Of a stretch of 64,000 nucleotides of DNA, positions 26,359 through 36,353 are shown piece by piece. The position numbers were made by a program, and so were the translations under genes. The first letter of the stretch is position 1; each line of letters starts with the position of its first letter. This DNA is from Simiduia aestuariiviva (GTDB taxonomy: Bacteria; Pseudomonadota; Gammaproteobacteria; Pseudomonadales; Cellvibrionaceae): positions 186,001 through 250,000 of the forward strand of contig NZ_JACHXZ010000001.1 in the NCBI RefSeq assembly GCF_014192475.1, written 5' to 3'. The notes below the pieces were generated by a model that did no database searches, had not been told where the DNA came from, and saw only the letters and a program-made list of their open reading frames with translations.

Positions 26359-27578
26359 GCGTCGTCTCTGCCATTTTTGGCGCTGGCGGCGAAGGTTTCG
26401 GCCCAGCGACTAAACGTTTCGGTGGGCATGGGCTTGGCCATAAGATAGCCCTGCACACTGTCGCACCCCAGATCAGCCACTAATTGCCAGTCCTCTTGGC
26501 GCTCTACCCCCTCTGCAACGCAATGAATTTCCAGCTTTTTCGCGAGCGAGATGCTCGATTCTAAAATGGCTTGGCTGACTTTATTGTCGGCGGCGAGGTG
26601 CACAAATGAGCGGTCGATCTTCAGTTCGGTGAAGGGGATCAGCTTCAGTTGCTCCAGTGTAGAAAAGCCGGTGCCGAAGTCGTCGATGGAGAGTCCAAAA
26701 CCTTTGAGCCTTAGTCGCGTCATGATGTCGAGCGTGGTGCTGGTATCTTTTGGCAATGCGCTCTCGGTCATCTCGACCACAATTTTTTCTGGCGATAAAC
26801 CCGATGCTCGCACGGTGGCCTCGAGCGTTTCGGGTAGGTCTAAACGGCACAGCGCCTTGGCCGAAAAGTTGACGGCCAGCGTCAGGTTTAATCCGTCCCG
26901 TTGCCACTCCCGCACTTGCCGCAAACTTTTACTCAAGATCAGCTCGGTGAGTTGTTCCACCATGCCGTATTTTTCGCAAATGCCCACAAAAATATTGGGC
27001 TCGATAAAGCCTTTATCTGGGTGCTGCCAGCGCGCTAGGGCCTCGACGCCGATGAGTTGACCGCTGGCAACGTCGATCTTCGGTTGATACCACACCTCCA
27101 GTTCTCGACCGATGATGGCGGCCTGCAGCTCGTCGGTGAATACCATGGTGGCAGGGCCTCTGGGCGCGCGCCGGCCCTCGCGCCGATAGGACTGCAGCAT
27201 GCGTTCCAGACGCTGGCGATCCAGTGGCTTGGAGAGTGTGCCGAGGATGCGCAGCTGGTATTGACGCCCCAGGGTGTGCACCGCCGCCAGTAGCCGGGGG
27301 TCTTCACCGCTGATCAGAATGACGCCCACGTGCAAGCCCAGTGCCCCCAGTTGGCGCAGTAGTTGAATGCCGTCCATTTCGGGCATGTTGAGGTCGCTGA
27401 TAACCAGGTCAATTTCGTTGCTGCGATTGGCGATGAGGCGCAGGGCTTCGGGTGCCCGAGACGCCTCGACGACCTGCTTGACGCCCATTTGCCGCAGCAC
27501 ATGTCCGAGAGTTTTCAGCATGAAGGCGTCGTCGTCGACGACTAGGCAAACCAGTGAAGAGATGGCGTCGGCAGTCAT
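26355..27578 (-). CDS. REC-EAL response regulator, cyclic-di-GMP phosphodiesterase
   Basis: 407 residues. Receiver domain (about 9-135): LVCLVVDDDAFMLK with acidic pair, LVISDLNMPEMDG with the phosphoacceptor Asp, LISGED and a TLSKPLD lysine. EAL domain (about 160-395): YQPKIDVASGQLIGVEALARWQHP (the EAL motif is intact), AVNFSA, EMTESA, LSIDDFGTGFSTLEQL (DDFG), ELKIDRSFV, AEGVER, GYLMAKPM. All key catalytic residues I can recognise are present, so active hydrolysis of cyclic-di-GMP is likely. Start ATG at 27578. Divergent from an HPt gene 160 bases away, which might phosphorylate it. Confidence 0.9.
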   Translation of the reverse strand: MTADAISSLVCLVVDDDAFMLKTLGHVLRQMGVKQVVEASRAPEALRLIANRSNEIDLVISDLNMPEMDGIQLLRQLGALGLHVGVILISGEDPRLLAAVHTLGRQYQLRILGTLSKPLDRQRLERMLQSYRREGRRAPRGPATMVFTDELQAAIIGRELEVWYQPKIDVASGQLIGVEALARWQHPDKGFIEPNIFVGICEKYGMVEQLTELILSKSLRQVREWQRDGLNLTLAVNFSAKALCRLDLPETLEATVRASGLSPEKIVVEMTESALPKDTSTTLDIMTRLRLKGFGLSIDDFGTGFSTLEQLKLIPFTELKIDRSFVHLAADNKVSQAILESSISLAKKLEIHCVAEGVERQEDWQLVADLGCDSVQGYLMAKPMPTETFSRWAETFAASAKNGRDDA

Positions 27579-27738
27579 GGGGCGGGTGGTTATCCGATTA
27601 GATGATCGTATCAGTATGGACGCCAATGCCCGTCGTCGCCAAAAACCGCACAGGCCAATGGTGCTAAGATTAATCCTGATGGGCCGGTTTGAGCGCGACG
27701 CCTCGTCGCACACCTTTCAATCACTGATCGCAACTTCC

Positions 27739-28104
27739 ATGGCAGCAGACGAAACTCCAGAAGTACCTGTAGATTTGGCGGTGTTATCGACGCTGTTCGG
27801 TGACGATCACGCGCTGATCGCCACTATTTTGGAGGACTTCACCGTGTCCATGGAGGCCTATTTGCGGGAGTTTTCCACGGCGGGAGATTTATCTGAGGTG
27901 CGCGCGGTGGCGCACAAGTTAAAGTCCTCGGCGCGCACCGTGGGCGCTGGCCCCCTCGGTAACTTGTGTGCGGCCCTGGAGCACGCCTGTCGCAATGATC
28001 AGGCAGAGGTGGCGGCCAGTTTACTCAGCCACATTCCGCCCGAGGTTATTCGCATCAATGATTTTTTGGCTGAGCAGCGCCCTAGCGATACGCCCGGGCG
28101 GTAA
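27739..28104 (+). CDS. Stand-alone HPt phosphotransfer protein
   Basis: 121 residues, a four-helix-bundle histidine phosphotransfer domain. The phosphoacceptor His is in VAHKLKSSARTVGAG, the standard HKLKGxxxxxG-like motif. Other features: LFGDDHALIATILEDFTVSMEAYLREF and the following LCAALEHACR helix. Start ATG at 27739 (MAADETPE); an upstream ATG at 27679 would add 20 unlike residues. Its 3' end overlaps the opposite-strand EVE gene by 23 bases. Confidence 0.82.
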   Translation: MAADETPEVPVDLAVLSTLFGDDHALIATILEDFTVSMEAYLREFSTAGDLSEVRAVAHKLKSSARTVGAGPLGNLCAALEHACRNDQAEVAASLLSHIPPEVIRINDFLAEQRPSDTPGR

Positions 28105-28537
28105 TGTGGCGCCACTCTGCTGGCGCAACCGGCTGCACCGATAGCCGCCCCTGCTTGACCAAAACCATCTCCTGTAATTTCGGGTCGGCCTTGATGTCTG
28201 CCAAGGGTAAAAGCTCTGCAAAATGTGCGTGGTAGCGGATGTCGACACAAAACCAGCGCGGCGCATCGACACTGGCCTTGGGGTCAAAATAGGGACTTTT
28301 TGCGTCGAATTGTGCGGGGTCTGGGTAGGCTGCGGTGGCAATGTGCGCAGTGCCCACAATGCCGACGTTTTTGCAGCTGCTGTGGTAGATCAGTACGCCG
28401 TCGCCCTCGGCGCATTGGTCGCGCAAAAAGTTTCGCGCCTGATAGTTGCGAATGCCATCCCAGCGCATCGTGCCGGCGCGTTGGATGTCGTCCAGGCTGA
28501 TGTCGTCGGGTTCTGTTTTGAAAAGCCAGTGCGCCAT
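28082..28537 (-). CDS. EVE domain protein
   Basis: 151 residues, almost exactly one EVE domain (PUA-like fold): MAHWLFKTEPDDISLDDIQ, WDGIRNYQARNFLRD, GDGVLIYHSSC, GIVGTAHI, and WFCVDIRYHAHFAELLPLADIK. EVE domains bind modified nucleobases in DNA or RNA; the ligand of this bacterial group is unknown. Start ATG at 28537. Convergent with the HPt gene. The 245 bases beyond it up to purK hold no feature I recognise. Confidence 0.83.
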   Translation of the reverse strand: MAHWLFKTEPDDISLDDIQRAGTMRWDGIRNYQARNFLRDQCAEGDGVLIYHSSCKNVGIVGTAHIATAAYPDPAQFDAKSPYFDPKASVDAPRWFCVDIRYHAHFAELLPLADIKADPKLQEMVLVKQGRLSVQPVAPAEWRHITARAYR

Positions 28538-28782
28538 GCATTGCCTCGTTGTGTTTGCTGTGAGGTTTGGCCCAGTTTACTTGGATTTGCTCGCGCAGGC
28601 AGCGGCGAAGTCGGCGCCGCCTAATCGCTGACTGGGGTTGCGTTCTATGGTTGTTTTGCGCAGAGGTTAAGGGCGCGCGCGACACAGCAGGGCGATCGCT
28701 AAGTGGGATTTTGCTGCCAGCGTTGTGGCATCGATGTGCCGCTCACGCCGCACGTCATGGCGGCGCTTGCTAGTAACGTGAA

Positions 28783-29871
28783 TTAAAAGTGCGCACCGGC
28801 GAGTGTGAGTGTTTGCTCGATGGCAGCCTCGCGCGCCGCAACCGATGGTGCGCGAATGCCTACGTGCGCCACTTTGCGGCCGGGTCGAGCCGACTTGCCA
28901 TAAAAATGCGCGTGGGCGTGTTCAACCGCCAGTACATCGGCGGCACTCGGCAGATCGCCGATGATATTGACCATGGCCGCGCAGCTGAGCGCTTCAGTGC
29001 TGCCCAGTGGTAAGTCGGCCACCGCGCGCACGTGATTTTCGAACTGGCTGCACTCGGCGCCCTCCATCGTCCAATGGCCAGAGTTGTGCACCCGCGGCGC
29101 AAATTCGTTGGCCAGCAGTTGGTCGCCACGCTGGAAAAATTCGACGGCGATAACGCCCACGTAATTAAAATGGCTGAGCAGTTTTTCTGTGTAGCTTTGC
29201 GCCTGCTCGGTCATGGCGTCGCCCGGTTGCGCGCGCGCAATGCGCAAAATGCCCGCGTCGTGATGATTTTCTGACAGCGGGTAGTAGCGAATTTCGCCGG
29301 CGAGGTTGCGCACTGCCACCATGGACACTTCGCGCTCGAAACGAATAAATCCTTCGAGGATGGCGGGCACTTCGCCGATGGCAGTCCAGGCCTGTGCCAG
29401 TTGGTCTTGCGAGCGGATGACGGCCTGACCCTTGCCGTCGTAACCCTGAGTGCGGGTTTTCAGGACGGCGGGCAAGCCGATGGTGGCGGCGGCGCGCTCC
29501 AATTCGCTCAGAGAGTTAACCGGTGCGTAGGGCGGCGTTTCAATACCCAGCTGGGTAAAGAGGTTCTTTTCGTTGAGTCGGTCTTGGGCCACGTGCAGCA
29601 CGTCGGCCGCGGGATAGACCGGCACGCTTTGCGCCAATAGGCGGGCACTGGCTTGGGGCACGTTTTCAAACTCATAGGTGACGACGTCCACCTGGCGCGC
29701 AAGTTCGGCTAGCGCCTGAGGGTCGTCGTAGTCGCCTTTAATTTGCGTGGCAGCGGCAGCGGCGCAGGCCGTATCGGATGGGTCCAGCACCACAAAGCTA
29801 CAATCGAGTGGAATGCCCGCCAGTGCGATCATGCGCGCCAGTTGGCCTCCGCCCAAGACACCGATTTTCAT
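28783..29871 (-). CDS. purK: N5-carboxyaminoimidazole ribonucleotide synthase
   Basis: ATP-grasp enzyme of 362 residues: converts AIR plus bicarbonate and ATP to N5-CAIR in purine synthesis. KIGVLGGGQLARMIALAG at the N-terminus, KTRTQGYDGKGQAVIRSQ (ATP-grasp lysines), EGFIRFEREVSMVAVR, GVIAVEFFQRGDQLLANEFAPRVHNSGHWT at the metal site. The start ATG overlaps the end of purE (shared base at 29871), so translation is coupled. On the minus strand with purE as an operon. Confidence 0.97.
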   Translation of the reverse strand: MKIGVLGGGQLARMIALAGIPLDCSFVVLDPSDTACAAAAATQIKGDYDDPQALAELARQVDVVTYEFENVPQASARLLAQSVPVYPAADVLHVAQDRLNEKNLFTQLGIETPPYAPVNSLSELERAAATIGLPAVLKTRTQGYDGKGQAVIRSQDQLAQAWTAIGEVPAILEGFIRFEREVSMVAVRNLAGEIRYYPLSENHHDAGILRIARAQPGDAMTEQAQSYTEKLLSHFNYVGVIAVEFFQRGDQLLANEFAPRVHNSGHWTMEGAECSQFENHVRAVADLPLGSTEALSCAAMVNIIGDLPSAADVLAVEHAHAHFYGKSARPGRKVAHVGIRAPSVAAREAAIEQTLTLAGAHF

Positions 29872-30365
29872 CAGGCCTGCTCCCTCGGATCTGCGTTGGT
29901 CATGACTTTTTCAGTTTGCTGCTCTCTGAAGGCCACCAGTGCCTTGCGATACTCTGGGTATTTGTTGCCCAGCATGGCTGCGGCCAATAGTGCGGCATTG
30001 ACGGCACCCGCGCGACCAATGGCCAAGGTGCCCACGGGAATGCCGGCGGGCATCTGCACGATGGACAGCAGTGAATCCATGCCGTTTAGGGCCTTGGATT
30101 GCACGGGTACGCCGAGCACGGGCACGGGCGTTTTGGCGGCCACCATGCCGGGCAGGTGCGCCGCCCCGCCGGCGCCCGCGATGATGGCTTCCAAGCCTCG
30201 CGCTTCGGCTTCTTCAGCGTAGTGAAAAAGCTTGTCGGGCGTGCGGTGGGCAGAGACCACCTCCACTTCGTGGGGAATGCCCAGCTGCTTCAGTGCGTCG
30301 GCGGCGTGGCTCATGGTGTCCCAGTCGGAGGTGGACCCCATAATGATACCAATCAGCGGCTTCAT
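29871..30365 (-). CDS. purE: N5-CAIR mutase
   Basis: 164 residues; moves the carboxylate of N5-CAIR to C4 to give [32 protein letters not shown] (catalytic His), [17 protein letters not shown] and [22 protein letters not shown] are the active-site segments of class I PurE. Start ATG at 30365. The 256 bases upstream form the divergent region with the acyl-CoA ligase gene. Confidence 0.97.
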   Translation of the reverse strand: MKPLIGIIMGSTSDWDTMSHAADALKQLGIPHEVEVVSAHRTPDKLFHYAEEAEARGLEAIIAGAGGAAHLPGMVAAKTPVPVLGVPVQSKALNGMDSLLSIVQMPAGIPVGTLAIGRAGAVNAALLAAAMLGNKYPEYRKALVAFREQQTEKVMTNADPREQA

Positions 30366-30621
30366 AGATGCTCCCCAGTATTGTCAATTGAGCGTGGTCT
30401 AGAAAAAGGGACGCATTGTACCTATCCGGCCTGCTAAAGGCACGAATTTTGGGGGTGTTTGAGCGGTTTTTTGACGATTTTTTAAGCAGTCTTTAAGCTG
30501 CCCGCCGCGCGGAGGCTGCACCGTTTTGGTGCTTGTCTGTGGCCGCTGTTTGTCTGCCGCGGGGAAGTGTGGCACATTCGCCAGTCCATGAGATAACGAT
30601 AAAAAGGATGGTTGGCTCGCT

Positions 30622-32265
30622 ATGGAATACTTGTTGCCCTTGGCCCAATTTCAGCAGCGCGTGGCGCGACACCCCAACAAGGTGTATTTACATCAACCGG
30701 TCAATCGTCAGTGGCGCCAGTGGACGTGGCAGCAGGCGGATCGCGAGGCGCGCACCATCGCCAGCGGCTTGCTCAATCATTTTGCCGCGGGCGATAAAAT
30801 TGCCATCCTCGCAAAAAACTCCGCCGAGTGGTTTATGGCGGATTTGGCGATTCAGATGGCGGGCATGGTCAGTGTGCCCATCTACGCCACGGCCGGCGCC
30901 GAGACCATCGAATACGTGCTGGCGCACAGTGAGGCGAAAGCGGTATTTTTGGGCAAACTCGATGATACTCGGGCTGCCGAATCGGCGATTCCAGCCTCGG
31001 TGATGCGCATTGCTTTTCCCTATCCCACCGCCAGTGCTGAGCACCAGTGGCAGGAATGGCTCACGCACTATGAACCCGTCGGCGAGCTGCCCACGCAAAC
31101 GCCGGATGCCATGTTTACGCTGGTGTACACCTCGGGCTCAACGGGCCAGCCTAAAGGCGTGGTGTTGAGCTGCAAAAATGTGGGCTCCTCGTCGCACGCC
31201 ACGGCGGCGCAGTCGCAGTGGTATGAAGATGACCGGTGTATTTCCTATTTGCCCTTGGCGCACATTACCGAGCGCTGCGTGCTCGAAATCATGACTTATT
31301 ACAGCGGTGCCGCGGTCTATTTCGTGGAGTCGCTCGACACCTTTGTGGACGATGTTAAGCATGCGCGGCCAAATTTCTTTATCTCGGTGCCGCGGCTTTG
31401 GACCAAGTTCCAGAGTGGCATTTTGGCAAAAATTCCCGATCAAAAATTGCAGCGATTGCTGAAAATTCCCGTCGTAGGCTGGTTGGTTGCACGCAAAATT
31501 CGCGCGGGCCTCGGGCTTAATCACGCGCGTTTGTTGGGCTCGGGTTCGGCGCCGATCGCGCCGGCCATGCTGGAGTGGTATCGGGGCTTGGGCATGAATA
31601 TCGCCGAGGGCTGGGGCATGACGGAAACCTCGGGTTTGTCCTGCTCAAACCTGCCGTATCGGGCGGATCGGATTGGCACCATTGGCGTGCCTGTGCCCTG
31701 CGTGGAGATGCGTTTGGGTGAGGGCAACGAAGTGCAAATTCGCGGCGATGCGGTGTTCAAGAGTTACTACAAAAACCCGGAGGCCACCGCCGAAGCATTT
31801 TTAGATGGCTGGTTTCGCACGGGTGATCGCGGCGAACAAACGGCCGACGGTGCCTTCAAAATTGTGGGGCGTTTAAAAGAGCAGTTTAAAACCGCCAAAG
31901 GCAAGTATGTAGCGCCAGCCCCCATCGAAAACCTGATGGCGCGCAACGAGTGGGTTGAGCAGTGCTGTGTGCTGGGGGTGGGTCGCCCGCAACCTGTGGC
32001 GTTGGTGGTGCTCAATGAGGCCGGTCAGAAAAAGACCCGGGCCGACGTGGAGCGCTCGCTGCAGGTCACGCTCGCCGAAATCAATGGCGAGCTGGAATCC
32101 CACGAGCGGCTGGGTGGCCTGATTGTACTTACGGAGGCCTGGACCATCGAAAATGGCCTGCTCACGCCCACCTTGAAAATTCGCCGCGGCCCCATCGAGG
32201 AGCAATTCATCGGCCTGCTCGATCGCATGGGCGAGGCCACCCTGGTCTGGCAGCGAGATCTTTAA
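30622..32265 (+). CDS. Long-chain acyl-CoA synthetase / AMP-binding enzyme
   Basis: ANL-superfamily adenylating enzyme of 547 residues. P-loop YTSGSTGQPKGVVLS (about 170-184), GWGMTETSGLS (adenine-binding), FRTGDRGEQTADGAFKIVGRLKEQFKTAKGKYVAPAPIE (A8 hinge and conserved Arg/Lys). The order and the GKYVAPAPIE ending resemble the eukaryotic-type long-chain fatty acyl-CoA synthetases (FAA/AMP-binding enzyme C-terminal truncated form) rather than E. coli FadD. The fatty-acid substrate is inferred. Start ATG at 30622. Single gene, divergent from purE. Confidence 0.82.
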   Translation: MEYLLPLAQFQQRVARHPNKVYLHQPVNRQWRQWTWQQADREARTIASGLLNHFAAGDKIAILAKNSAEWFMADLAIQMAGMVSVPIYATAGAETIEYVLAHSEAKAVFLGKLDDTRAAESAIPASVMRIAFPYPTASAEHQWQEWLTHYEPVGELPTQTPDAMFTLVYTSGSTGQPKGVVLSCKNVGSSSHATAAQSQWYEDDRCISYLPLAHITERCVLEIMTYYSGAAVYFVESLDTFVDDVKHARPNFFISVPRLWTKFQSGILAKIPDQKLQRLLKIPVVGWLVARKIRAGLGLNHARLLGSGSAPIAPAMLEWYRGLGMNIAEGWGMTETSGLSCSNLPYRADRIGTIGVPVPCVEMRLGEGNEVQIRGDAVFKSYYKNPEATAEAFLDGWFRTGDRGEQTADGAFKIVGRLKEQFKTAKGKYVAPAPIENLMARNEWVEQCCVLGVGRPQPVALVVLNEAGQKKTRADVERSLQVTLAEINGELESHERLGGLIVLTEAWTIENGLLTPTLKIRRGPIEEQFIGLLDRMGEATLVWQRDL

Positions 32266-32388
32266 TCGCCGCACCCTAAATACGCGCCACAGGCCCCGCA
32301 CCGAGGGAATGACCGGTCGGGGCTAATGCGTACCGCATGGGCCTTGGCCGTGTTAAGATGCGCGCCAATTTCCCGATGGACGGACGCC

Positions 32389-32856
32389 ATGCATTGTCCC
32401 TTTTGCAGTGCCGACGACACCAAAGTCATCGACTCGCGCTTAGTTGCCGAGGGCGATCAGGTGCGCCGCCGGCGCGAATGCCTTTCCTGCCGCGAACGCT
32501 TTACCACCTATGAGGTGGCCGAACTCTTGATGCCGCGCATCATTAAACAGGATGGCACCCGCGAACCCTTTGATGAAGCCAAGCTCAGGGCCGGCCTGCT
32601 GCGCGCGCTGGAAAAGCGGCCAGTGAGCATGGAAGATATTGAATCGGCGCTCAATCAAATCAAGCACGCTCTGCAGGCCACTGGCGAACGCGAAGTGCCG
32701 TCGCGGCTGCTGGGTGAAAAGGTGATGGAAAAACTGCGCAATTTGGATCAGGTGGCCTATGTGCGATTTGCCTCCGTCTATCGCCAATTTCAGGATATCA
32801 GTGAATTTCGCGATGAAATTGAGCGGTTGGAACGCAATCCGCGAGACGCTGAATGA
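32389..32856 (+). CDS. nrdR: NrdR transcriptional repressor
   Basis: 155 residues: an N-terminal zinc ribbon ([15 protein letters not shown] ... [14 protein letters not shown], four cysteines) that binds NrdR boxes, and an ATP-cone domain (about 49-139) that senses ATP/dATP. It represses ribonucleotide reductase genes. Start ATG at 32389. The last four bases overlap the ribD start (ATGA). Confidence 0.96.
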   Translation: MHCPFCSADDTKVIDSRLVAEGDQVRRRRECLSCRERFTTYEVAELLMPRIIKQDGTREPFDEAKLRAGLLRALEKRPVSMEDIESALNQIKHALQATGEREVPSRLLGEKVMEKLRNLDQVAYVRFASVYRQFQDISEFRDEIERLERNPRDAE

Positions 32857-33983
32857 CCCCGGATCACAGTCGCTTTATGGCGCGCGCGCTACAACTGGCA
32901 GAGCGCGGCCGCTACACCACACAACCGAACCCCCGCGTGGGGTGCGTGTTGGTGCGCACCGATGGTGCGACACCTGAGATCGTGGCGGAGGGCTGGCATC
33001 AGTGTGCGGGCCAACCGCACGCAGAGATCAACGCCTTGGCGGGCGTCGACAGTGCACAGGGGTTAACCGCCTATGTGACGCTTGAGCCTTGCAATCATCA
33101 AGGGCGCACGGGTCCGTGCAGCGCAGCGCTGATTGAGGCTGGCATCCGCACAGTGGTGTACGGCATGCAAGATCCCAATCCGAAAGTGGCGGGGCAGGGA
33201 TTGCAGCGCTTGCACGAGGCCGGCGTCGACGTTATTGGCCCCGTCATGGAGGCCCAGGCTGAAGCCCTGAATCCCGGATTCATCAAGCGGATGCGCACGG
33301 GGTTGCCTTTGGTGCGGGTGAAACTCGCCATGAGTCTGGATGGCCGCACGGCCATGGCCAGTGGCGAATCCCAGTGGATTACTGGGCCCGAGGCGCGCGG
33401 CGATGTACAGCGTCTGCGCGCGGCTAGCTGCGCCATAGTGACGGGCATCGACACAGTGTTGCACGACAATGCTGCACTCACCGTGCGCGCCGCGCAGTTG
33501 GAGTTGCCCGCTGACGAAGCGGCCGCGGCCGCCGCGCAACAGCCCCTGCGCGTGGTGCTCGATCGCCGCAGTCGCCTGCCCCAAGGCTGCCGGCTGTTGT
33601 CGCTGCCAGGACCGGTGCTGTTAGTACAAAACCAGCCGCTCACGTATCCGGACGCCGTGGCGCGGGTTGAGACCCTCTCGATGGCGGATCAACAAAGTGA
33701 CGGCGGCGATTTGCTGGCGCTGCTGCAGGCCTTGGCCAAGCGCGAATGCAATGAAGTGCTGGTCGAGGCGGGCAGTCGCCTGGCGGGCAGTTTTATGGGG
33801 GCGGGCTTAGTGGATGAATTGATCGTCTACATGGCGCCCACCTTGCTGGGTTCCAGTGCGCGCCCACTGCTGCAATTGCCGCTGGCCAACATGGCGGAGC
33901 AACTGCGCTTGGATATCGTGGATGTGCGCGCCGTGGGCCACGACTGGCGCATTACCGCGCGCCCGGTGGCGCGCGACAGTTAA
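32853..33983 (+). CDS. ribD: Riboflavin biosynthesis deaminase/reductase
   Basis: Bifunctional protein of 376 residues. Deaminase domain (about 1-145): QPHAEINAL and the zinc-binding [11 protein letters not shown] (PCxxxxxxxxC); reductase domain (about 150-370): [23 protein letters not shown], ITGxxAR-type pterin site and [10 protein letters not shown] near the NADPH pocket. It performs the second and third steps of riboflavin synthesis. Start ATG at 32853, overlapping nrdR. Confidence 0.95.
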   Translation: MTPDHSRFMARALQLAERGRYTTQPNPRVGCVLVRTDGATPEIVAEGWHQCAGQPHAEINALAGVDSAQGLTAYVTLEPCNHQGRTGPCSAALIEAGIRTVVYGMQDPNPKVAGQGLQRLHEAGVDVIGPVMEAQAEALNPGFIKRMRTGLPLVRVKLAMSLDGRTAMASGESQWITGPEARGDVQRLRAASCAIVTGIDTVLHDNAALTVRAAQLELPADEAAAAAAQQPLRVVLDRRSRLPQGCRLLSLPGPVLLVQNQPLTYPDAVARVETLSMADQQSDGGDLLALLQALAKRECNEVLVEAGSRLAGSFMGAGLVDELIVYMAPTLLGSSARPLLQLPLANMAEQLRLDIVDVRAVGHDWRITARPVARDS

Positions 33984-34021
33984 CCGCCGAGCGCTAAAGT
34001 AGCGCTGGCAAAGAGAGACAT

Positions 34022-34690
34022 ATGTTTACAGGCATTATTGAAGCGTTGGGCGAAATTCGCGCTCTCGAACCCAAGGGCGGCGACCTGCGCGTGCGCGTGG
34101 CCACCGGCGGCTTGGGCCTGGGCGATGTGCAATTGGGCGATTCCATCGCCACCAATGGCGTTTGCCTGACGGTGGTGTCCCTGCCGGGCGATGGCTACTG
34201 GGCCGATGTGAGTGTCGAGACATTGGACAACACCACCCTGCGCCAGTGGTCTGTGGGCCAGCCGGTGAATTTGGAAAAGGCCTTGACGCCCACCACGCGC
34301 CTCGGCGGACACTTGGTGAGCGGCCACGTTGACGGCGTGGGCGAGGTGCTCAGTCGCCATTCGGACGGACGCTCAGAGCGCTTCCGGTTGCGCGCACCCA
34401 AAGCCTTGGCGAAATACATTGCCCACAAGGGCTCCATTACGGTGGATGGCACCAGCCTCACCGTGAATGCGGTGGACGGCGATGAATTCGAATTGAATAT
34501 CGTCCCGCACACCCTTGAGAAGACGGTGATGGGCACCTATAAAGCAGGCACTCAGGTCAATCTGGAAGTGGATTTGCTGGCTCGCTACCTCGAGCGACTA
34601 TTATTGGGAGATAAAGCGGCCGAGCCCAGTGCGGCGGGCGGCATCTCCATGTCATTTTTGGCCGAACACGGCTTTAATCGCGGTCAATAA
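34022..34690 (+). CDS. ribE: Riboflavin synthase (alpha chain)
   Basis: 222 residues with two lumazine-binding repeats: MFTGIIEALGEIR ... GDSIATNGVCLTVV, and HLVSGHVDGVGEV ... KGSITVDGTSLTVN. Condenses two 6,7-dimethyl-8-ribityllumazine molecules into riboflavin. Start ATG at 34022. No FMN riboswitch was recognised before this or any other rib gene here. Confidence 0.96.
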   Translation: MFTGIIEALGEIRALEPKGGDLRVRVATGGLGLGDVQLGDSIATNGVCLTVVSLPGDGYWADVSVETLDNTTLRQWSVGQPVNLEKALTPTTRLGGHLVSGHVDGVGEVLSRHSDGRSERFRLRAPKALAKYIAHKGSITVDGTSLTVNAVDGDEFELNIVPHTLEKTVMGTYKAGTQVNLEVDLLARYLERLLLGDKAAEPSAAGGISMSFLAEHGFNRGQ

Positions 34691-34703
34691 CACAGGACGC
34701 ATT

Positions 34704-35825
34704 ATGGAACTGAATACGGTAGAAGAACTCATCGACGATATCCGTCAGGGCAAAATGGTAATCCTGATGGACGATGAAGACCGCGAAAACGAAGGCGATC
34801 TGGTGATAGCCGCGGAGCAAATTCGGCCCGAAGATATTAACTTTATGGCCAAGCACGCCCGGGGTTTGATCTGCCTGACGTTGACCGATAAGCGCTGCCG
34901 CCAATTGGATTTGCCCTTGATGGTCGGCGCCGGTCACAACCGCGCCCAGCACGCCACCAACTTCACCTTGTCCATTGAGGCAGCGGAGGGCGTCACCACC
35001 GGTATTTCCGCCGCCGACCGCGCGCGCACTGTGCGCGCTGCCGTGACCCGCGACGCCAAGCCGGAGGACATCGTGCAGCCCGGTCACATCTTTCCCTTGA
35101 TGGCCCAACCCGGTGGCGTGTTGAGTCGCGCTGGCCACACCGAGGCCGGTTGCGATTTGGCGCGCTTGGCGGGTTTCGAGCCGGCTGCGGTGATCGTGGA
35201 AATCATGAATGAAGACGGCACCATGGCCCGTCGCAATGATTTAGAGGCTTTCGCCAAAACCCACGGTCTGAAAATTGGCACCATCGCCGATTTAATTCAC
35301 TATCGTTCAGTAAAAGAAAAAACCGTGGAGTGCATCAGCACGCGGCCGGTGAACACCGCCTTCGGTGAGTTTGAGTTGCGCACCTACCGCGATGTGGCCC
35401 GCCAAGAATTGCATTTCGCGCTCCTCAAAGGTGAAATCAAACCCGAGGAGGCGACGCTAGTGCGCGTGCACGTGCAAGACAGCGCGCGCGATTTGCTGAC
35501 CATTCAGCGGCCCTCCGATAGCGAGCACGCGCCCTGGACATTCCACGCAGCGTTGAAAGCGGTACAGGCCGAGGGCAAGGGCGTGGTGGTGTTAATTTGC
35601 CACACGGAATCGGCACAAGACATCGCCGATAATATCGATTGGATGTTGTCGGGTCGCCAGCGCCAATTGAGTCAGGATGCCGTCTACAAACAAGTGGGCA
35701 CAGGCGCGCAAATATTGCGTGATATCGGCGTGCGCAAAATGAATTTAATGTCGGCGCCGCTGAAATTTTCCGCCATTTCCGGGTTTGATTTGGAAGTTGT
35801 GGATTTATTTTCCTGCCCCGAATAA
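34704..35825 (+). CDS. ribB: 3,4-dihydroxy-2-butanone-4-phosphate synthase with inactive GTP cyclohydrolase-like domain (RibBX-type)
   Basis: 373 residues. The N-terminal half (about 1-205) is a complete RibB: MDDEDRENEGDLVIAAE, FMAKHARGLICL, and HTEAGCDLARLAG hold the acidic and His residues for ribulose-5-phosphate. The C-terminal half (about 210-370) has the GTP cyclohydrolase II fold, but its zinc site is lost: the HSECLTGD...RCDCG segment of RibA reads VHVQDSARDLLTIQRPSDSE, without cysteines, and the RQEGRGIGL loop reads ICHTESAQDIA. So it resembles the RibBX hybrids of other proteobacteria, with only RibB activity expected. Start ATG at 34704. A separate ribA is 3 kb downstream. Confidence 0.92.
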   Translation: MELNTVEELIDDIRQGKMVILMDDEDRENEGDLVIAAEQIRPEDINFMAKHARGLICLTLTDKRCRQLDLPLMVGAGHNRAQHATNFTLSIEAAEGVTTGISAADRARTVRAAVTRDAKPEDIVQPGHIFPLMAQPGGVLSRAGHTEAGCDLARLAGFEPAAVIVEIMNEDGTMARRNDLEAFAKTHGLKIGTIADLIHYRSVKEKTVECISTRPVNTAFGEFELRTYRDVARQELHFALLKGEIKPEEATLVRVHVQDSARDLLTIQRPSDSEHAPWTFHAALKAVQAEGKGVVVLICHTESAQDIADNIDWMLSGRQRQLSQDAVYKQVGTGAQILRDIGVRKMNLMSAPLKFSAISGFDLEVVDLFSCPE

Positions 35826-35879
35826 TGTCGCGCCACGCGCGAACACACACAATTTGAATTTGAAAATATAGGAAAGACC

Positions 35880-36350
35880 ATGAGCAAGATTACCGTCGTA
35901 GAAGGCGATTTCACCCAGTGCAAAGGCAAGTACGCGCTGATTGTTAGCCGCTGGAACAGCTTTGTTGTTGAAAGTCTAAAGGATGGCGCGCTAGATACAC
36001 TGCGTCGCCATGGCATCAAAGATGAAAACATCACCATCTACTATGCACCCGGCGCCTTTGAATTTCCGCTGGTGGCGCAAAAGCTGGCGGGCACGGGTAA
36101 ATTCGATGCAATCATCGCCTTGGGTGCGGTAATTCGCGGCGGCACCCCCCACTTCGAATACGTGGCGGGCGAGTGCACCAAGGGCTTGGCCCAGGCCTCT
36201 ATGGCCAGCGGTGTGCCCATCACCTTCGGCGTGCTGACGGTCGATTCCATTGAGCAAGCCATCGAGCGCTCCGGCACCAAGGCCGGGAACAAGGGCGTGG
36301 AAGCAACCCAGACCGCGCTGGAAATGGTTTCGCTGCTGGCAAAGGTATAA
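35880..36350 (+). CDS. ribH: 6,7-dimethyl-8-ribityllumazine synthase
   Basis: 156 residues, the subunit of the icosahedral or pentameric lumazine synthase. [19 protein letters not shown], the [13 protein letters not shown] loop, [20 protein letters not shown] with the catalytic His, and [16 protein letters not shown]. Start ATG at 35880 after AGGAAAG. nusB starts four bases after its stop. Confidence 0.96.
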   Translation: MSKITVVEGDFTQCKGKYALIVSRWNSFVVESLKDGALDTLRRHGIKDENITIYYAPGAFEFPLVAQKLAGTGKFDAIIALGAVIRGGTPHFEYVAGECTKGLAQASMASGVPITFGVLTVDSIEQAIERSGTKAGNKGVEATQTALEMVSLLAKV

Positions 36351-36353
36351 CTG

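Noticed and set aside
27367-27738. N-terminal extension of the HPt protein
   Set aside because: The added part is antisense to the start of the REC-EAL gene and has no conserved sequence; the HPt begins at 27739.
32250-36000. FMN riboswitch before the rib genes
   Set aside because: No RFN-element-like conserved segments were recognised in the short gaps upstream of ribD, ribE, ribB or ribH.
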